Notes: generated from the letters alone by a model not told the origin. 64,000 nucleotides of DNA from Tepidanaerobacteraceae bacterium (GCA_024655905.1 JANLFP010000005.1:1-64000), one strand, 5' to 3'. Shown: positions 49,189-58,160, counted from the first letter of the stretch. Translations and numbers: made by a program.

Positions 49189-52100
49189 ATGCTACATACG
49201 AAGACTTGTTTTTGGAAACTCTGGAGAAAACGTGCGATTTCGATTCTCCTGGCGGTTTTGCTTGTGCTGGGCTCATCCCCGGCCTTTGCCCAGGAAATAT
49301 CCCTTTATGAGGATTCCCTGACTTTTCCTGTAACAGCAGGAGTGACCTATGAGGGCAAGACGCTTTTTACCTCTCTTGGATGGCAAAAAATCCATATATT
49401 GAAGGTCGACCTTTCTTCGGAAAATGTAATCATTGATTCGCTTTTGCCCGCAAAAGGCCTCTCGCAGAGGGATACTCTCGGCAGGATGGTGCAGGACAGC
49501 AGCGCTGTAGCGGGCATAAACGGCGATTTCTTTATAATGGCCACGCCTTCATCACCCATAGGAGTCCAGGTGAAAGACGGCAGGTTGGTTTCATCGCCTT
49601 CCAACCGTCAAGACATGGCTGCTTTCGGACTTACCTTGGATAAATTGCCGGAAATCCTCCGTATGGAATTTTCCGGAAAAGTGGAAGCCCCCGACGGAAC
49701 AACATTCGATATCGGGGGAATAAACAAGATTGGAGACGGTTACAGTAAGATTTTCGTATATACCCCTGATTTCGGAGCGGCCACTCCTGCCGTTGCCGAT
49801 ACCGCTTCAGACCTTACTTTCGCCATAATAAGAAACAACCGGATAGAAAATATCGTAGATGGAAAAGCCGTCGATATCCCGAAAGACGGGCTGGTGCTTG
49901 CCGCCAGAGGAGACGGTGCCAATTTTCTTAAAAGTCGTTTTAGCATTGGGGACCCGGTTAAGCTGGACCTCAATATCACTCCGGATATTTCAAACCTCAA
50001 GATGGCCCTGGGAGGTGGAGCTGTTCTTGTGGAAAACGGAGCTGTTCCTGCAACCTTTTCCCATAACATACCCGGCACCAATCCCAGGACCGCCGTTGGA
50101 TTTTCCGCCGACAAGAAGATTATGTTCCTGGTGGTGGTAGACGGCCGCCAGGCGGCGAGCCGCGGAATGACTCAGAAAGAATTGGCGGAGCTAATGGTGA
50201 AACTAGGGGCTTCCTTTGCCCTGAACCTTGATGGAGGCGGCTCATCCACCATGGCTGTCAGGCCTCTGGGAGAAAAACAGCCCACTGTTATAAACAGCGT
50301 TTCCGAAGGCGTCCAGAGGCTGATAGCCAACGGCATCGGCATTTTTTCCAAAGCTTCTGCATGCGATGTCTACGGTATCAGGATTGTATCCAGCTCATTC
50401 AACATTCCTAAAGGCGGGCACAGGACGTTTGAGGTGAGGGCCTATGATAAAAACTATAACCCGGTGGAAATTGATCAGGATAGCGTTAAATGGAGCGTTA
50501 CCAACAATCTGGGCGCTTTCAGCAAAAATGTATTTTATTCTTCAAGGCCCGGATACGGCCAAGTAACAGCCACTCTGGGCGGTATTAAAGCGACCCAGGA
50601 GATAAAAGTGCTGTCCGACGGCGCAGCACTTTCTGTGAGTCCGGGGAAAGCTCAAATGAATTGCGGTGATAAAAAGACTTTTAATGTCATTATAACCGAT
50701 GTGCAGGGTTTTAAAGCTCCCGTAGAACCTTTGGACATAAAGTGGGAAATACTGGGCAATATCGGTGATTTCAGCGCCGGTGAATTCGTTGCAGGGCAGA
50801 CTCCCGCCAGCGGCGCCGTCATCGCAAATTTTTCTGGCTTAAGGACAGGAGCCCTGTTGCAGGTCGGCATGGGTGAAAAAATTCTGGAAGACTTTGAAAA
50901 ACCGGATGGCAAGGAATTTTCTTCATATCCGTCTACCCTCGGAGGTTCCTTCTCGATTGTGACCCAGCCGGAACCGGTAAACCAGGGCACTTCTTCGGGA
51001 AAACTCGCCTATGAATTTCCCGTAGGGGACAGCACGAGAGCCGCTTATGTGAACTTCAGCAGCCTTTCACTTCCCGCAGGCACCGTGAAGCTGTCGCTGA
51101 TGGTGTACGGTCAGGCAAAAGGGCACTGGCTCCGCGGCACGGTGACTGACGCCGACGGAAATGACTACAATATCGATTTTTCAAAAAACATTGACTGGCA
51201 GGGTTGGAAGAAGGTAGAAGCGGAACTCCCCGATGGCAAGCAACCGTTCAGCTTAAAACGCATATATTTGGTGGAAATCGACCCAACCGACAGCGATTCG
51301 GGAGTCATATATCTGGATAACTTTTCTGCAGTTGTGGCGGGAAAATATGATGAATCCCTTCTTCCGCCCTCATCATCATGGTATGATTTTGCAAACAATG
51401 CCGCAGGTGCGGGAAACCTTGTGTTCAGCGCAACGGGAAACTTAATTATTGATTCCAGCGCCCAAAGCCAGAAGGCTGCAAGCATCGCAGCCACCATGGC
51501 AAATCAGCATAAGACCAGGTTTAATCTTATAGCTGGAAAATCATCCGTATCCATTAAACTATCTTCAGCAAGTCCCATTGCGACTTTTATAAAGAACGCA
51601 AAAGCAGCCGGCTCGGGTTATCAAACGCTGGCGGATAAGGAAGCCTCCTTCATATTCCTGGATTCCTCAAAAGGAAGTTTTCGGCTTACGGATTACAATC
51701 AGTGGATAAAGCTTAGGCAGGATTTAAATGCGCTTCCAAAATCCAAAACCGTATTCATAACAATGGATAGAGCGCCGGAAGCTTTTTCAGATGCATTGGA
51801 AGGCGAGCTGTTTAAGAAAATACTATCCGAAAATGTTAAAAACAAAAACCTCAACATCTGGGTGCTATGCGGCGGTGCAAACCGTTTCGGAGCAAGCATG
51901 GAAAATGGCGTTCACTATATTTGCCTCCCGCCAACCAATGCGAATGAGCCTTCTATTGCCATCTTCAAGGTCTCCGGAGGCAATGTCAACTATAAAGTGG
52001 TGCCTGTTATAGAAAAAATTGTTTCCGAAACCCCTGCCGCAAAAAAAGGCATTGCTGCCAATCTGAAAGTCTACGGCATTTCTCCGGCAGGCCAGAAGAT

Positions 52101-52623
52101 GCTTCTGTCTTATCCGTATGCGGTGGATTGGAATCTTCCTAATGGTTTGGGCGGCTTTGACTTCCGGTCACTGGTACTTACTGCCGCAAAAACCGGCACT
52201 TTTAATCTGACCGCAAAAACCGCCGGGATATCTTCATCCTTCAACCTGACTGTGGTGGATATGACCGTGAGAGTAAACGGCAGGGAAATCTCCTTCCCGG
52301 ATCAGCAGCCTTACCTCAATAAAGACGGCCGCACCATGGTTCCGGTAAGATTCATTTCCGAAAGCCTGGGAGCAAAAGTGGACTGGGATGAAAAGACAAA
52401 AACAGTGACTATAGCGGGTACAGATAAGTCCGGCAAAACCATGCTTATCAAGCTGCGGATCGGAGAAAATAAAGCCAATGTCAACGGCAAGAACGTAACC
52501 TTTGACACCAAAGCCGAGTTCAAAAACGGCAGGACCATGGTTCCCCTGAGGTTCGTGAGCGAAGTCCTGGGCGCAAAGGTAACCTGGGACCAAAACACAA
52601 GGACCGTAGATATCGATGAATAA
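49189..52623 (+). CDS. Secreted multidomain protein: NAGPA, Ig-like, CBM-like, degenerate phosphoesterase-like, copper-amine-oxidase-N repeats
   Basis: A 1144-residue exported protein. A signal peptide ends near AFA at residue 35. Residues about 55-390 form a phosphodiester glycosidase (NAGPA) domain with AGINGDFF, GTNPRTAVG and NLDGGGSSTM. Two Ig-like segments follow (about 395-560). A jelly-roll CBM-like region is near 565-720. Residues about 740-945 resemble a calcineurin phosphoesterase without its metal ligands. The C-terminus has two copper-amine-oxidase N-terminal-like units (DGRTMVPVRFISESLGAKVD; NGRTMVPLRFVSEVLGAKVT), domains that often attach proteins to the cell surface. GGAGG is ten nt before the ATG. 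It probably acts on a surface polymer. Confidence 0.82.
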   Translation: MLHTKTCFWKLWRKRAISILLAVLLVLGSSPAFAQEISLYEDSLTFPVTAGVTYEGKTLFTSLGWQKIHILKVDLSSENVIIDSLLPAKGLSQRDTLGRMVQDSSAVAGINGDFFIMATPSSPIGVQVKDGRLVSSPSNRQDMAAFGLTLDKLPEILRMEFSGKVEAPDGTTFDIGGINKIGDGYSKIFVYTPDFGAATPAVADTASDLTFAIIRNNRIENIVDGKAVDIPKDGLVLAARGDGANFLKSRFSIGDPVKLDLNITPDISNLKMALGGGAVLVENGAVPATFSHNIPGTNPRTAVGFSADKKIMFLVVVDGRQAASRGMTQKELAELMVKLGASFALNLDGGGSSTMAVRPLGEKQPTVINSVSEGVQRLIANGIGIFSKASACDVYGIRIVSSSFNIPKGGHRTFEVRAYDKNYNPVEIDQDSVKWSVTNNLGAFSKNVFYSSRPGYGQVTATLGGIKATQEIKVLSDGAALSVSPGKAQMNCGDKKTFNVIITDVQGFKAPVEPLDIKWEILGNIGDFSAGEFVAGQTPASGAVIANFSGLRTGALLQVGMGEKILEDFEKPDGKEFSSYPSTLGGSFSIVTQPEPVNQGTSSGKLAYEFPVGDSTRAAYVNFSSLSLPAGTVKLSLMVYGQAKGHWLRGTVTDADGNDYNIDFSKNIDWQGWKKVEAELPDGKQPFSLKRIYLVEIDPTDSDSGVIYLDNFSAVVAGKYDESLLPPSSSWYDFANNAAGAGNLVFSATGNLIIDSSAQSQKAASIAATMANQHKTRFNLIAGKSSVSIKLSSASPIATFIKNAKAAGSGYQTLADKEASFIFLDSSKGSFRLTDYNQWIKLRQDLNALPKSKTVFITMDRAPEAFSDALEGELFKKILSENVKNKNLNIWVLCGGANRFGASMENGVHYICLPPTNANEPSIAIFKVSGGNVNYKVVPVIEKIVSETPAAKKGIAANLKVYGISPAGQKMLLSYPYAVDWNLPNGLGGFDFRSLVLTAAKTGTFNLTAKTAGISSSFNLTVVDMTVRVNGREISFPDQQPYLNKDGRTMVPVRFISESLGAKVDWDEKTKTVTIAGTDKSGKTMLIKLRIGENKANVNGKNVTFDTKAEFKNGRTMVPLRFVSEVLGAKVTWDQNTRTVDIDE

Positions 52624-52678
52624 TTTTTCATCTCCCGGTTTGCCCGGGGATGAACAGTAAAAAGCCTATTATCGTAAA

Positions 52679-52713
52679 ATCGGCGGGCTACTTTAGCCCG
52701 CCGGATTTTTTTT
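52679..52713. terminator. Terminator of the secreted-protein gene
   Basis: CGGCGGGCTA pairs with TAGCCCGCCG around a 3-nt loop, followed by eight Ts. The opposite strand has a T-poor tail, so it mainly serves the + strand gene. Confidence 0.9.
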
Positions 52714-52729
52714 CCATTGTACCGGATTT

Positions 52730-53848
52730 TTACAATTCCACCAGCTCATAATCCCTGCTGCCCATGCCCAGCTTCTCGCCGTATTCAAGCTGGATGAGTC
52801 CGTTGGTCTTAGGGTGAACGGCTTTGAATTTATCCTCTCCAGGCGCAAGGCCGCTGTTTGCGTCACCCAGGGCGCTGGCGGCAAGACCCGCCTGGCTGTT
52901 TACCAAATCAAAACTGGCTTTATCGATGGCGACAGGGTCGAAAGATGCCAGTATGCCTACATCAGGCACCAGCGGGGCATCGCTCCAAGGAGTGCAGTCG
53001 CACAGGGGTGTTATATTCATTACAAAGTTTATAAAGGCTATCTTGTTTTCTTTCTTGGTCTTGTAAGCCCCATAAGCATATTCCGTCATACGTTCGGTGA
53101 AGGCATCCATGTCGGTTTCCCACTGGGGTTTTATGACCCGATAATAGCACATGGATATGCACTCGCCGCAGCCTATGCATTTCTCGGGGTCTATGTAGGC
53201 GGCTCCATCCACCATGGATATGGCCTGTTCGGGGCAATTTCTTAAGCACGACTGGCATGCCCGACAATTTTCTCCTACAACAGGTTTTAACGTGGAATGC
53301 TGCTGCTGTTTTCCGGCGGCCGGTGCGCAGCCCATGGCAAGATTTTTTATAGCGCCGCCGAATCCTGCCACTTCATGGGCTTTAAAGTGGGACATGACTA
53401 TCATGGCATCGGCATAATATATGTTGGATGATATCTTTACACTCTCAAAATGCTTTTTGCGGATCTCCACTTCCATTGAATCCTTGCTCACAATACCGTC
53501 GGCGATGACCAGAGGTGCATTTACCACCGCATAGGCGAATCCATTTTCAATGGCCGTTATCAGATGGTCCACGGCATTGCTCCGGGCCCCCTTATAAAGA
53601 GTGTTAGAATCCGTCAGGAAGGGTTTTCCGCCGCAGCTTTTAATCTTGTCCACCATCTGCCTCACATAGATGGGATTTATGTATGCGTTGTTGCCCTTTT
53701 CCCCGAAATGTATCTTCACGGCCACAAGATCATCTTTTGAAATGGCGTTTTTAAATCCCGCCGCATCAAACAATCTTCCCACTTTATTTATAATATTTTC
53801 GGACCTCCTTTTGGCCCGCATGTTATAAAAATAAACTTTTGATTTCAT
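52730..53848 (-). CDS. DUF362 protein with two [4Fe-4S] clusters
   Basis: A 372-residue protein. The DUF362 N-terminal part (about 1-180) contains VAVKIHFGEKGNNAYINPIY and VMSHFKAHEVAGFGGAIKNL. Residues about 190-235 are a bacterial ferredoxin with two Cys sets, CRACQSCLRNCP and CIGCGECISMCY. The end has GILASFDPVAIDKASFDLVN. Function of DUF362 ferredoxin proteins is not established; redox transfer is likely. GGAGG is seven nt before the ATG, and the gene is monocistronic. Confidence 0.88.
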   Translation of the reverse strand: MKSKVYFYNMRAKRRSENIINKVGRLFDAAGFKNAISKDDLVAVKIHFGEKGNNAYINPIYVRQMVDKIKSCGGKPFLTDSNTLYKGARSNAVDHLITAIENGFAYAVVNAPLVIADGIVSKDSMEVEIRKKHFESVKISSNIYYADAMIVMSHFKAHEVAGFGGAIKNLAMGCAPAAGKQQQHSTLKPVVGENCRACQSCLRNCPEQAISMVDGAAYIDPEKCIGCGECISMCYYRVIKPQWETDMDAFTERMTEYAYGAYKTKKENKIAFINFVMNITPLCDCTPWSDAPLVPDVGILASFDPVAIDKASFDLVNSQAGLAASALGDANSGLAPGEDKFKAVHPKTNGLIQLEYGEKLGMGSRDYELVEL

Positions 53849-53978
53849 GCCTCATCCTCCTGTTCCATAATTTTCATATCGAGTTTAGAACAAAAAGTGC
53901 GGAGGTGAAAATAGCGCTTCCCTACCGCCTGCCTTTTACCAGCTAACTATCATTATATATAAAAATGCCAATAAGTAA

Positions 53979-54027
53979 AGATTTGATTTTACTGTAAAAA
54001 CAAGACTTGACGGCCAAAGGCACCATA
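53979..54027 (+). repeat. Second dispersed repeat, copy shared with 34321-34388
   Basis: TTTGATTTTACTGT is identical to 34321-34338 region, and GGCACCATAAA recurs 15-25 bp further at both places, with similar sequence between (GACGGCCAAAGG against GACTGCCGAAGG). This copy abuts the IS3 relic, so it may be an insertion-element end. Confidence 0.5.
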
Positions 54028-54037
54028 AAGCGAAGCC

Positions 54038-54375
54038 TTCAACGAGGCACAAAAAATCAACAAGCCTGAGATTGCAGGCAGCGAGCAGGGAAGCCAGTTC
54101 ACCAGCAATCGATATGCAAATTTGCTACTAGAAAACCAAATAAAAATAAGCATGGATGGTCGTGGCCGGGCCATGTACAACATCTTCACACAGAGGCTCC
54201 GGCGCACCGTTAAATAAAGGAAGTATACATGAACTATTATGCAAGCCCCGGAGAAGCTCGCATAGGCCTTGCGAGGTTCTTTGACAAGTACAGCAACTGC
54301 CGACCCCATCAATCATTAAAGTATTTAACGCCAGCAGAATTATACTATGGGAACTACACATTAAAAAGATTTTGA
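54038..54375 (+). pseudogene. IS3-family transposase (OrfB) fragment, frameshifted
   Basis: Translation from 54041 gives NEAQKINKPEIAGSEQGSQF, then ISMDGRGRAMYNIFTQRLRR and a stop at 54215. Shifting the frame near 54212-54223 resumes with YMNYYASPGEARIGLARFF, SNCRPHQSLKYLTPAELYYG and a natural end at 54375. These are the C-terminal half of an IS3/IS150-group OrfB, with catalytic Asp changed to Glu in the usual DQGSQF motif and the later Glu replaced (N-I-F-T-Q in place of NIFxER). The N-terminal half is absent. It is dead. Confidence 0.85.
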
Positions 54376-54496
54376 ATAAACGCCTTCAATATGTAAGGCC
54401 AAAAAAAATGTATTGACAACTTTAGCCACCATACACCAATACGCAAGCTCATCTTTTGGTTTTGCAACCTATTTTATAATAGAAATCGTTATGTCG

Positions 54497-54952
54497 CTAA
54501 AACCTCAATGTGGCTATCAATCGCTTTGTATGCTTGAAAAGCTCAAGGGCTTCCGCAATATTGTTCACAACTATGTCGGCTTTAAGCAAAGCATTTGCCG
54601 CAGCGCCTTCATTTCCCAGCACGCATATTGAAAGGTCGTCTATTTCAAACATGCCGGTATCATTGTTGCCGTTACCTATGCATGCCTTGCCGCCCTGGAG
54701 CCTTTCGACGAACCGCTTTTTTTCCTCGGCACTGGATACAATATGGACTTCGGCCTTTAAATTGTTTTGCAAATCGCTTGCCGTACCGTAAGTGTCTGAT
54801 GTCAGCACATAGATTTTATATTGTTCGCTTAATTCATTTATAATAGAAATCGCATCGTCTATCGGCTTGCCGTCTTTTGCAAATGTACCGTTATAATCCA
54901 GCACAATATTCTCAATTTCCAAAGTGCGGTAATTCGGAATATCCCATCTCAC
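54497..54952 (-). CDS. HAD-superfamily hydrolase, P-type-ATPase-like
   Basis: A 151-residue single-domain HAD protein. Motif I is LDYNGTFAKDG with the nucleophile Asp and an Asn where the second Asp usually stands; motif II is VLTSDTYG; motif III a Lys in AEEKKRFVE; motif IV is IGNGNNDTGMF. This layout resembles the P-domain of P-type ATPases and the small soluble KdpB-like HADs. It likely acts on a small phosphorylated molecule, but no substrate is evident. Start GTG 54952, seven nt after GAGGGGTG; TTG 54958 is an alternative. No neighbour helps. Confidence 0.75.
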   Translation of the reverse strand: MRWDIPNYRTLEIENIVLDYNGTFAKDGKPIDDAISIINELSEQYKIYVLTSDTYGTASDLQNNLKAEVHIVSSAEEKKRFVERLQGGKACIGNGNNDTGMFEIDDLSICVLGNEGAAANALLKADIVVNNIAEALELFKHTKRLIATLRF

Positions 54953-55063
54953 AGTCAAACACCCCTCTCCTATCAGTCGTTTAAACAGGCTTTTATCATT
55001 ATTTTGCGCATTTTCATCTTGGAATTTTAAACGAGTTTTAAAACGAAGCGATTATGCACCGCC

Positions 55064-55095
55064 AAAAAAGCTCATGAGCAATCATGAGCTTTTTT
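55064..55095. terminator. Terminator at the end of the acs operon
   Basis: AAAAAAGCTCATGA pairs perfectly with TCATGAGCTTTTTT. It lies 7 bp beyond the DUF3842 stop on the minus strand and closes the run of genes beginning with acsD. Confidence 0.9.
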
Positions 55096-55101
55096 GACTA
55101 A

Positions 55102-55521
55102 TTACAATACGCTGCTGCAATCCCTTATCTTATCTATGGCTTCTTTTATGGATAAAAACAACGGTTTTTTTTCCATGCCGAGCAACACCATGTCTTCGCT
55201 GTCCACAATTGGTATAAGGATTTTTTTAGCGCTGCAGGATGTTATGGCTTCGGCGATTTTCGGAGTTATCTCTCCCATCATGGAATTGGGTATTACTATA
55301 CCCAGGGAGCCAACAACCACATCGGCCTTTTTTACGCTGTAAACGATGGCGCTTTCACCGGTGGCCCCTCTGTTGGCCTTTTCCTTCATCATGTTCGTGG
55401 TGGCGGCGGAATTGGTGCCCAGGGCATATATCCTCACGTCCGGCGGCAAGTCCTGCCTCAAAAGGGCGATGACCTGAGCGCCTATGCCTCCTCCCATGCC
55501 GTCTACTACCGCCACTATCAT
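55102..55521 (-). CDS. DUF3842 protein
   Basis: A 139-residue protein of the DUF3842 family. It starts MIVAVVDGMGGGIGAQVIAL, with a glycine-rich loop like a Rossmann fold, and continues with LGTNSAATTNMMKEKANRGA and VVGSLGIVIPNSMMGEITPK. No function is established. Its start overlaps the stop of cooT by four bases (ATGA), so it is coupled to a nickel-protein gene at the end of the acs operon. A link to Ni or corrinoid cofactor handling is inference. Confidence 0.8.
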   Translation of the reverse strand: MIVAVVDGMGGGIGAQVIALLRQDLPPDVRIYALGTNSAATTNMMKEKANRGATGESAIVYSVKKADVVVGSLGIVIPNSMMGEITPKIAEAITSCSAKKILIPIVDSEDMVLLGMEKKPLFLSIKEAIDKIRDCSSVL

Positions 55522-55718
55522 TTCTTATCTTTCCTGCTTTCCAGTATTATCTTATGCTCGAGAAGCTTTACCTCTTTTATGACTGCATCCACTATCTTCT
55601 GCTCGCCCAGCAGGTCATACATGAATACCTTGCCGTCCTGAGGCTCGATGTAAATCACATTTTCCATTATAGGCATTTCGGAACCGTTTTCCCTAAGATA
55701 AACCCTGGATTCGCACAT
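55518..55718 (-). CDS. cooT: CooT-type nickel-binding protein
   Basis: A 66-residue protein with the family start MCESRVYLRENGSEMPIMEN and core EPQDGKVFMYDLLGEQKIVD. The conserved Cys2 near the N-terminus is the nickel ligand known for CooT, which supplies Ni to CO dehydrogenase. Start ATG 55718, eight nt after GGGGTG; the frame to 55754 lacks a ribosome site. Its position downstream of acsB and acsV fits a role in nickel supply to acetyl-CoA synthase or CO dehydrogenase. Confidence 0.82.
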   Translation of the reverse strand: MCESRVYLRENGSEMPIMENVIYIEPQDGKVFMYDLLGEQKIVDAVIKEVKLLEHKIILESRKDKK

Positions 55719-55784
55719 ATGCTTTTCACCCCTGCCATTATTTTCATTTTTCATTATTATTTTGCAACATTTTCGTCTTATTGT

Positions 55785-56036
55785 CTAGATATGTTTTTTC
55801 GCTTCCAATAGGTACAGGCTTGCTGCATTGAGCGAATCCGCAGCTTTTGATATCAACTCCGCAACCCTTGCCTTTCCGAGTTTATCGGATTTTTCGGCCC
55901 ACTCTCTGAAATTTTCTTCATGGGACTTGTTGTGTTCTATCCAATGGGCCAGAAGAATGCGCAGGGTTTCAATATCCTTATCCTTGTCCTGAATAGAACC
56001 GCCAGCAGATGGATGATTGTGATTGTGATCGCACAT
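55785..56036 (-). CDS. Small His-rich helical protein of the acs operon
   Basis: An 83-residue protein. The N-terminus MCDHNHNHPSAGG carries a Cys and three His that could bind metal. The rest is helical with conserved-looking LLAHWIEHNKSHEENFREWA and KARVAELISKAADSLNAA. I do not recognise a characterised family, though similar short proteins occur near acs genes. The start is ATG 56036, eight nt after GGAGG. It lies 66 bp before cooT and 135 bp after acsV, which suggests a nickel or cofactor chaperone; that is inference. Confidence 0.7.
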   Translation of the reverse strand: MCDHNHNHPSAGGSIQDKDKDIETLRILLAHWIEHNKSHEENFREWAEKSDKLGKARVAELISKAADSLNAASLYLLEAKKHI

Positions 56037-56110
56037 AGTCAATACCTCCATATAAATATTGATTTGCCTGGTTTGCCAACATTTTAATGCCTGAGTTAGT
56101 GCGCTGCCGT

Positions 56111-56164
56111 GAGTCAATTGAGTCGGGGACGGTTCCTTGACTCATTTCATCCCCTGACTCATTT
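56111..56164. repeat. REP-like GAGTCA...GACTC element
   Basis: Three imperfect copies of a GAGTCA/TGACTC palindrome enclose GGGGACGGTTCCTTGACTCA and its reverse-oriented part CCCCTGACTC. The GTCAAGGAACCGTCCCCTGAC motif is a widespread repeat in Firmicutes, often linked to IS200-like (RAYT) transposases. It occupies the acsV-to-downstream gap. Confidence 0.6.
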
Positions 56165-56171
56165 GGCAACT

Positions 56172-58100
56172 CTATTTATATACGTACCTGACGCTGGGGA
56201 ATAAGTTCATGTCGGTATGTGGCAAGAAGCATGCGCTGACGAATTCTTCCATATAGGCGGGGTCCGCGCTCAGCTCTATATAAGTCATCAAATCGGCAAT
56301 CTGCCGCGCTTTATGTCTCGCTTCATCGCTGATGAGGCACAGATATGCCCCCGTAAGCGAGCTGTTGCCGATAAATTCGAACCTGCTCCTGTCTATGTCC
56401 GGAAGCAAGCCAATCCGCACGGAGTTTTCAATGTCCAGGTTCTGTCCTATTCCTCCGGCTATGATTACCTTTTGTATATCATTCATGCCAAGCCCCACGC
56501 CGTTGAGGAGGGTTTTAATGCCTGAATAAACGGCACCCTTTGCCCTCAAGAAATTGTCGATGTCAATCTCGTTTATCACTATATCCCTGCCGTGGGCTGT
56601 GTCTTTTGCAGGCACCAGCAAATACTCGCGGCATCCCGCAGTATTATCGAAACGTATCCTGCAACTCTTCGAAAATTGCTTTATCTTGCCTTTTCCATCG
56701 ATTATGCCGGAAAAAAACATCCCTGCTATCAAATCAATTATTCCTGAACCGCATATGCCCGAAGGTTTGGTATTGCCTATCACATTGACGTTGGGTATAA
56801 AAGTTTTTTCATCTATCCTTACCCCGTCTATAGCGCCTGGAGCCGCCCTCATGCCGCAGCTGATGTCTCCGCCCTCAAAAGCCGGGCCTGCTGAACAGGC
56901 GCATGTCACCATCCAGTCTCTGTTTCCCAGCACCAGTTCGCCGTTTGTGCCGAGATCCATGAACAGCGTGATTTCATCGCTGTTCCAGAACCCTGCTGCC
57001 AGAACTCCAGATGTTATATCTCCACCTACATAGCTCGCCACATTTGGGAGAATGTAAACCGGAGCGTTTGGATTGATGTCGAGGGCTATGTCTTTCGCCC
57101 TGAAAACCGGTGAATTTCTGAACGCCGGGATATATGGCTCAAGCCTTATGTTTTCGGCGGGCACGCCCAAGAATAAATGGGTCATCGTCGTGTTGCCGGC
57201 AAAAACGGAACTGACAATATCCTCCCGCCTGCAATCCTTTTTTTCCATCATGCGTTCTATCAGTTTGTTCACATTGCCCTGCACTATGGCATCCCGAAGT
57301 TTTTCAAGGCCGCCGGGCTTTGTGGAATGAATTATCCTGCTTATGACATCCGCGCCGTACTGCATTTGGAGGTTTCCGGAGTTGGCCGAGGCTTCGATCT
57401 CACCGGTATATAAATCGACGAGGCATGCTGCTACGGTGGTGGTTCCTATATCCACGCAAAGGCCGTATATCTTTTTTTCCTTATTCGCCGCTATGTCCAG
57501 AATCTCATAGTTTTTTTCATCTTCACGAAGCACAAGGTTCACATCAAAACCGGCCTCTCTGATTATCCGCGGCATTTTTCTCAAGACTTCCACAGAACAG
57601 TCCGGTTTTTTTGATTCCATCAATGGATTTAACTCCCTTGCAATTCTCTCAAAATCCGGAATATTGTCGTCCAGAGTGGGTTCCTTAATTTTTATTTCTA
57701 TCGATCTGAAGCTGTTTTGAAGCTTTATGCCGGAGTCTTTCAAAACCTGAATGGCTTTTTCCACCCTCAATTTTTTTGTTTTATCAGATGTAATATCTTC
57801 AACTATTATATCACCAACGCCTACGGTTTGCACGAGTTCCACCGTCATATCGCCCTCTACGGTTGTAAGGCAGGCAAGCCTTATGCCGCTCTCTTCTTCT
57901 TGCCGGTCAATAAGGCGGGAAGGCTTATACCGGTGTTCCCCTTCGATTACTTTTACCCTGCATTTTCCGCACTGGCCCCTTCCCCCGCAAGGTGCATCAA
58001 GAAAAACCCCGGCTTTTTGCGCTGCATCCATGAGGCTGGTACCCTTTTCCACTTCCACGTTCTTTGCCGAGGGTTTAAAATGAACAGAGCATGTCCGCAT
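56172..58100 (-). CDS. acsV: Reductive activator of the corrinoid iron-sulfur protein (RACo-type)
   Basis: A 642-residue protein that uses ATP to reduce the inactive Co(II) form of the corrinoid iron-sulfur protein. The N-terminal plant-type [2Fe-2S] ferredoxin domain has Cys38, Cys44, Cys47 and Cys77 (APCGGRGQCGKC). A linker follows to about residue 205, and the C-terminal ASKHA ATPase (DUF4445) starts VDIGTTTVAACLVDLYTG and ends with IIAGGIGQNLDIENSVRIGL. Start ATG 58100 after AGGTGG. It follows gcvH in the acs operon. Confidence 0.92.
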   Translation of the reverse strand: MRTCSVHFKPSAKNVEVEKGTSLMDAAQKAGVFLDAPCGGRGQCGKCRVKVIEGEHRYKPSRLIDRQEEESGIRLACLTTVEGDMTVELVQTVGVGDIIVEDITSDKTKKLRVEKAIQVLKDSGIKLQNSFRSIEIKIKEPTLDDNIPDFERIARELNPLMESKKPDCSVEVLRKMPRIIREAGFDVNLVLREDEKNYEILDIAANKEKKIYGLCVDIGTTTVAACLVDLYTGEIEASANSGNLQMQYGADVISRIIHSTKPGGLEKLRDAIVQGNVNKLIERMMEKKDCRREDIVSSVFAGNTTMTHLFLGVPAENIRLEPYIPAFRNSPVFRAKDIALDINPNAPVYILPNVASYVGGDITSGVLAAGFWNSDEITLFMDLGTNGELVLGNRDWMVTCACSAGPAFEGGDISCGMRAAPGAIDGVRIDEKTFIPNVNVIGNTKPSGICGSGIIDLIAGMFFSGIIDGKGKIKQFSKSCRIRFDNTAGCREYLLVPAKDTAHGRDIVINEIDIDNFLRAKGAVYSGIKTLLNGVGLGMNDIQKVIIAGGIGQNLDIENSVRIGLLPDIDRSRFEFIGNSSLTGAYLCLISDEARHKARQIADLMTYIELSADPAYMEEFVSACFLPHTDMNLFPSVRYVYK

Positions 58101-58128
58101 ATAGATTCCACCTTGAAATTAAATTTTA

Positions 58129-58153
58129 CAAGCCACTTTTTTCAAGTGGCTTG
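58129..58153 (-). terminator. Hairpin between gcvH and acsV
   Basis: CAAGCCACTT pairs with AAGTGGCTTG around a 5-nt loop, followed on the minus strand by an A/T-rich stretch rather than a T-run. Probably an attenuating or processing hairpin within the operon. Confidence 0.5.
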
Positions 58154-58160
58154 CCTAAGA

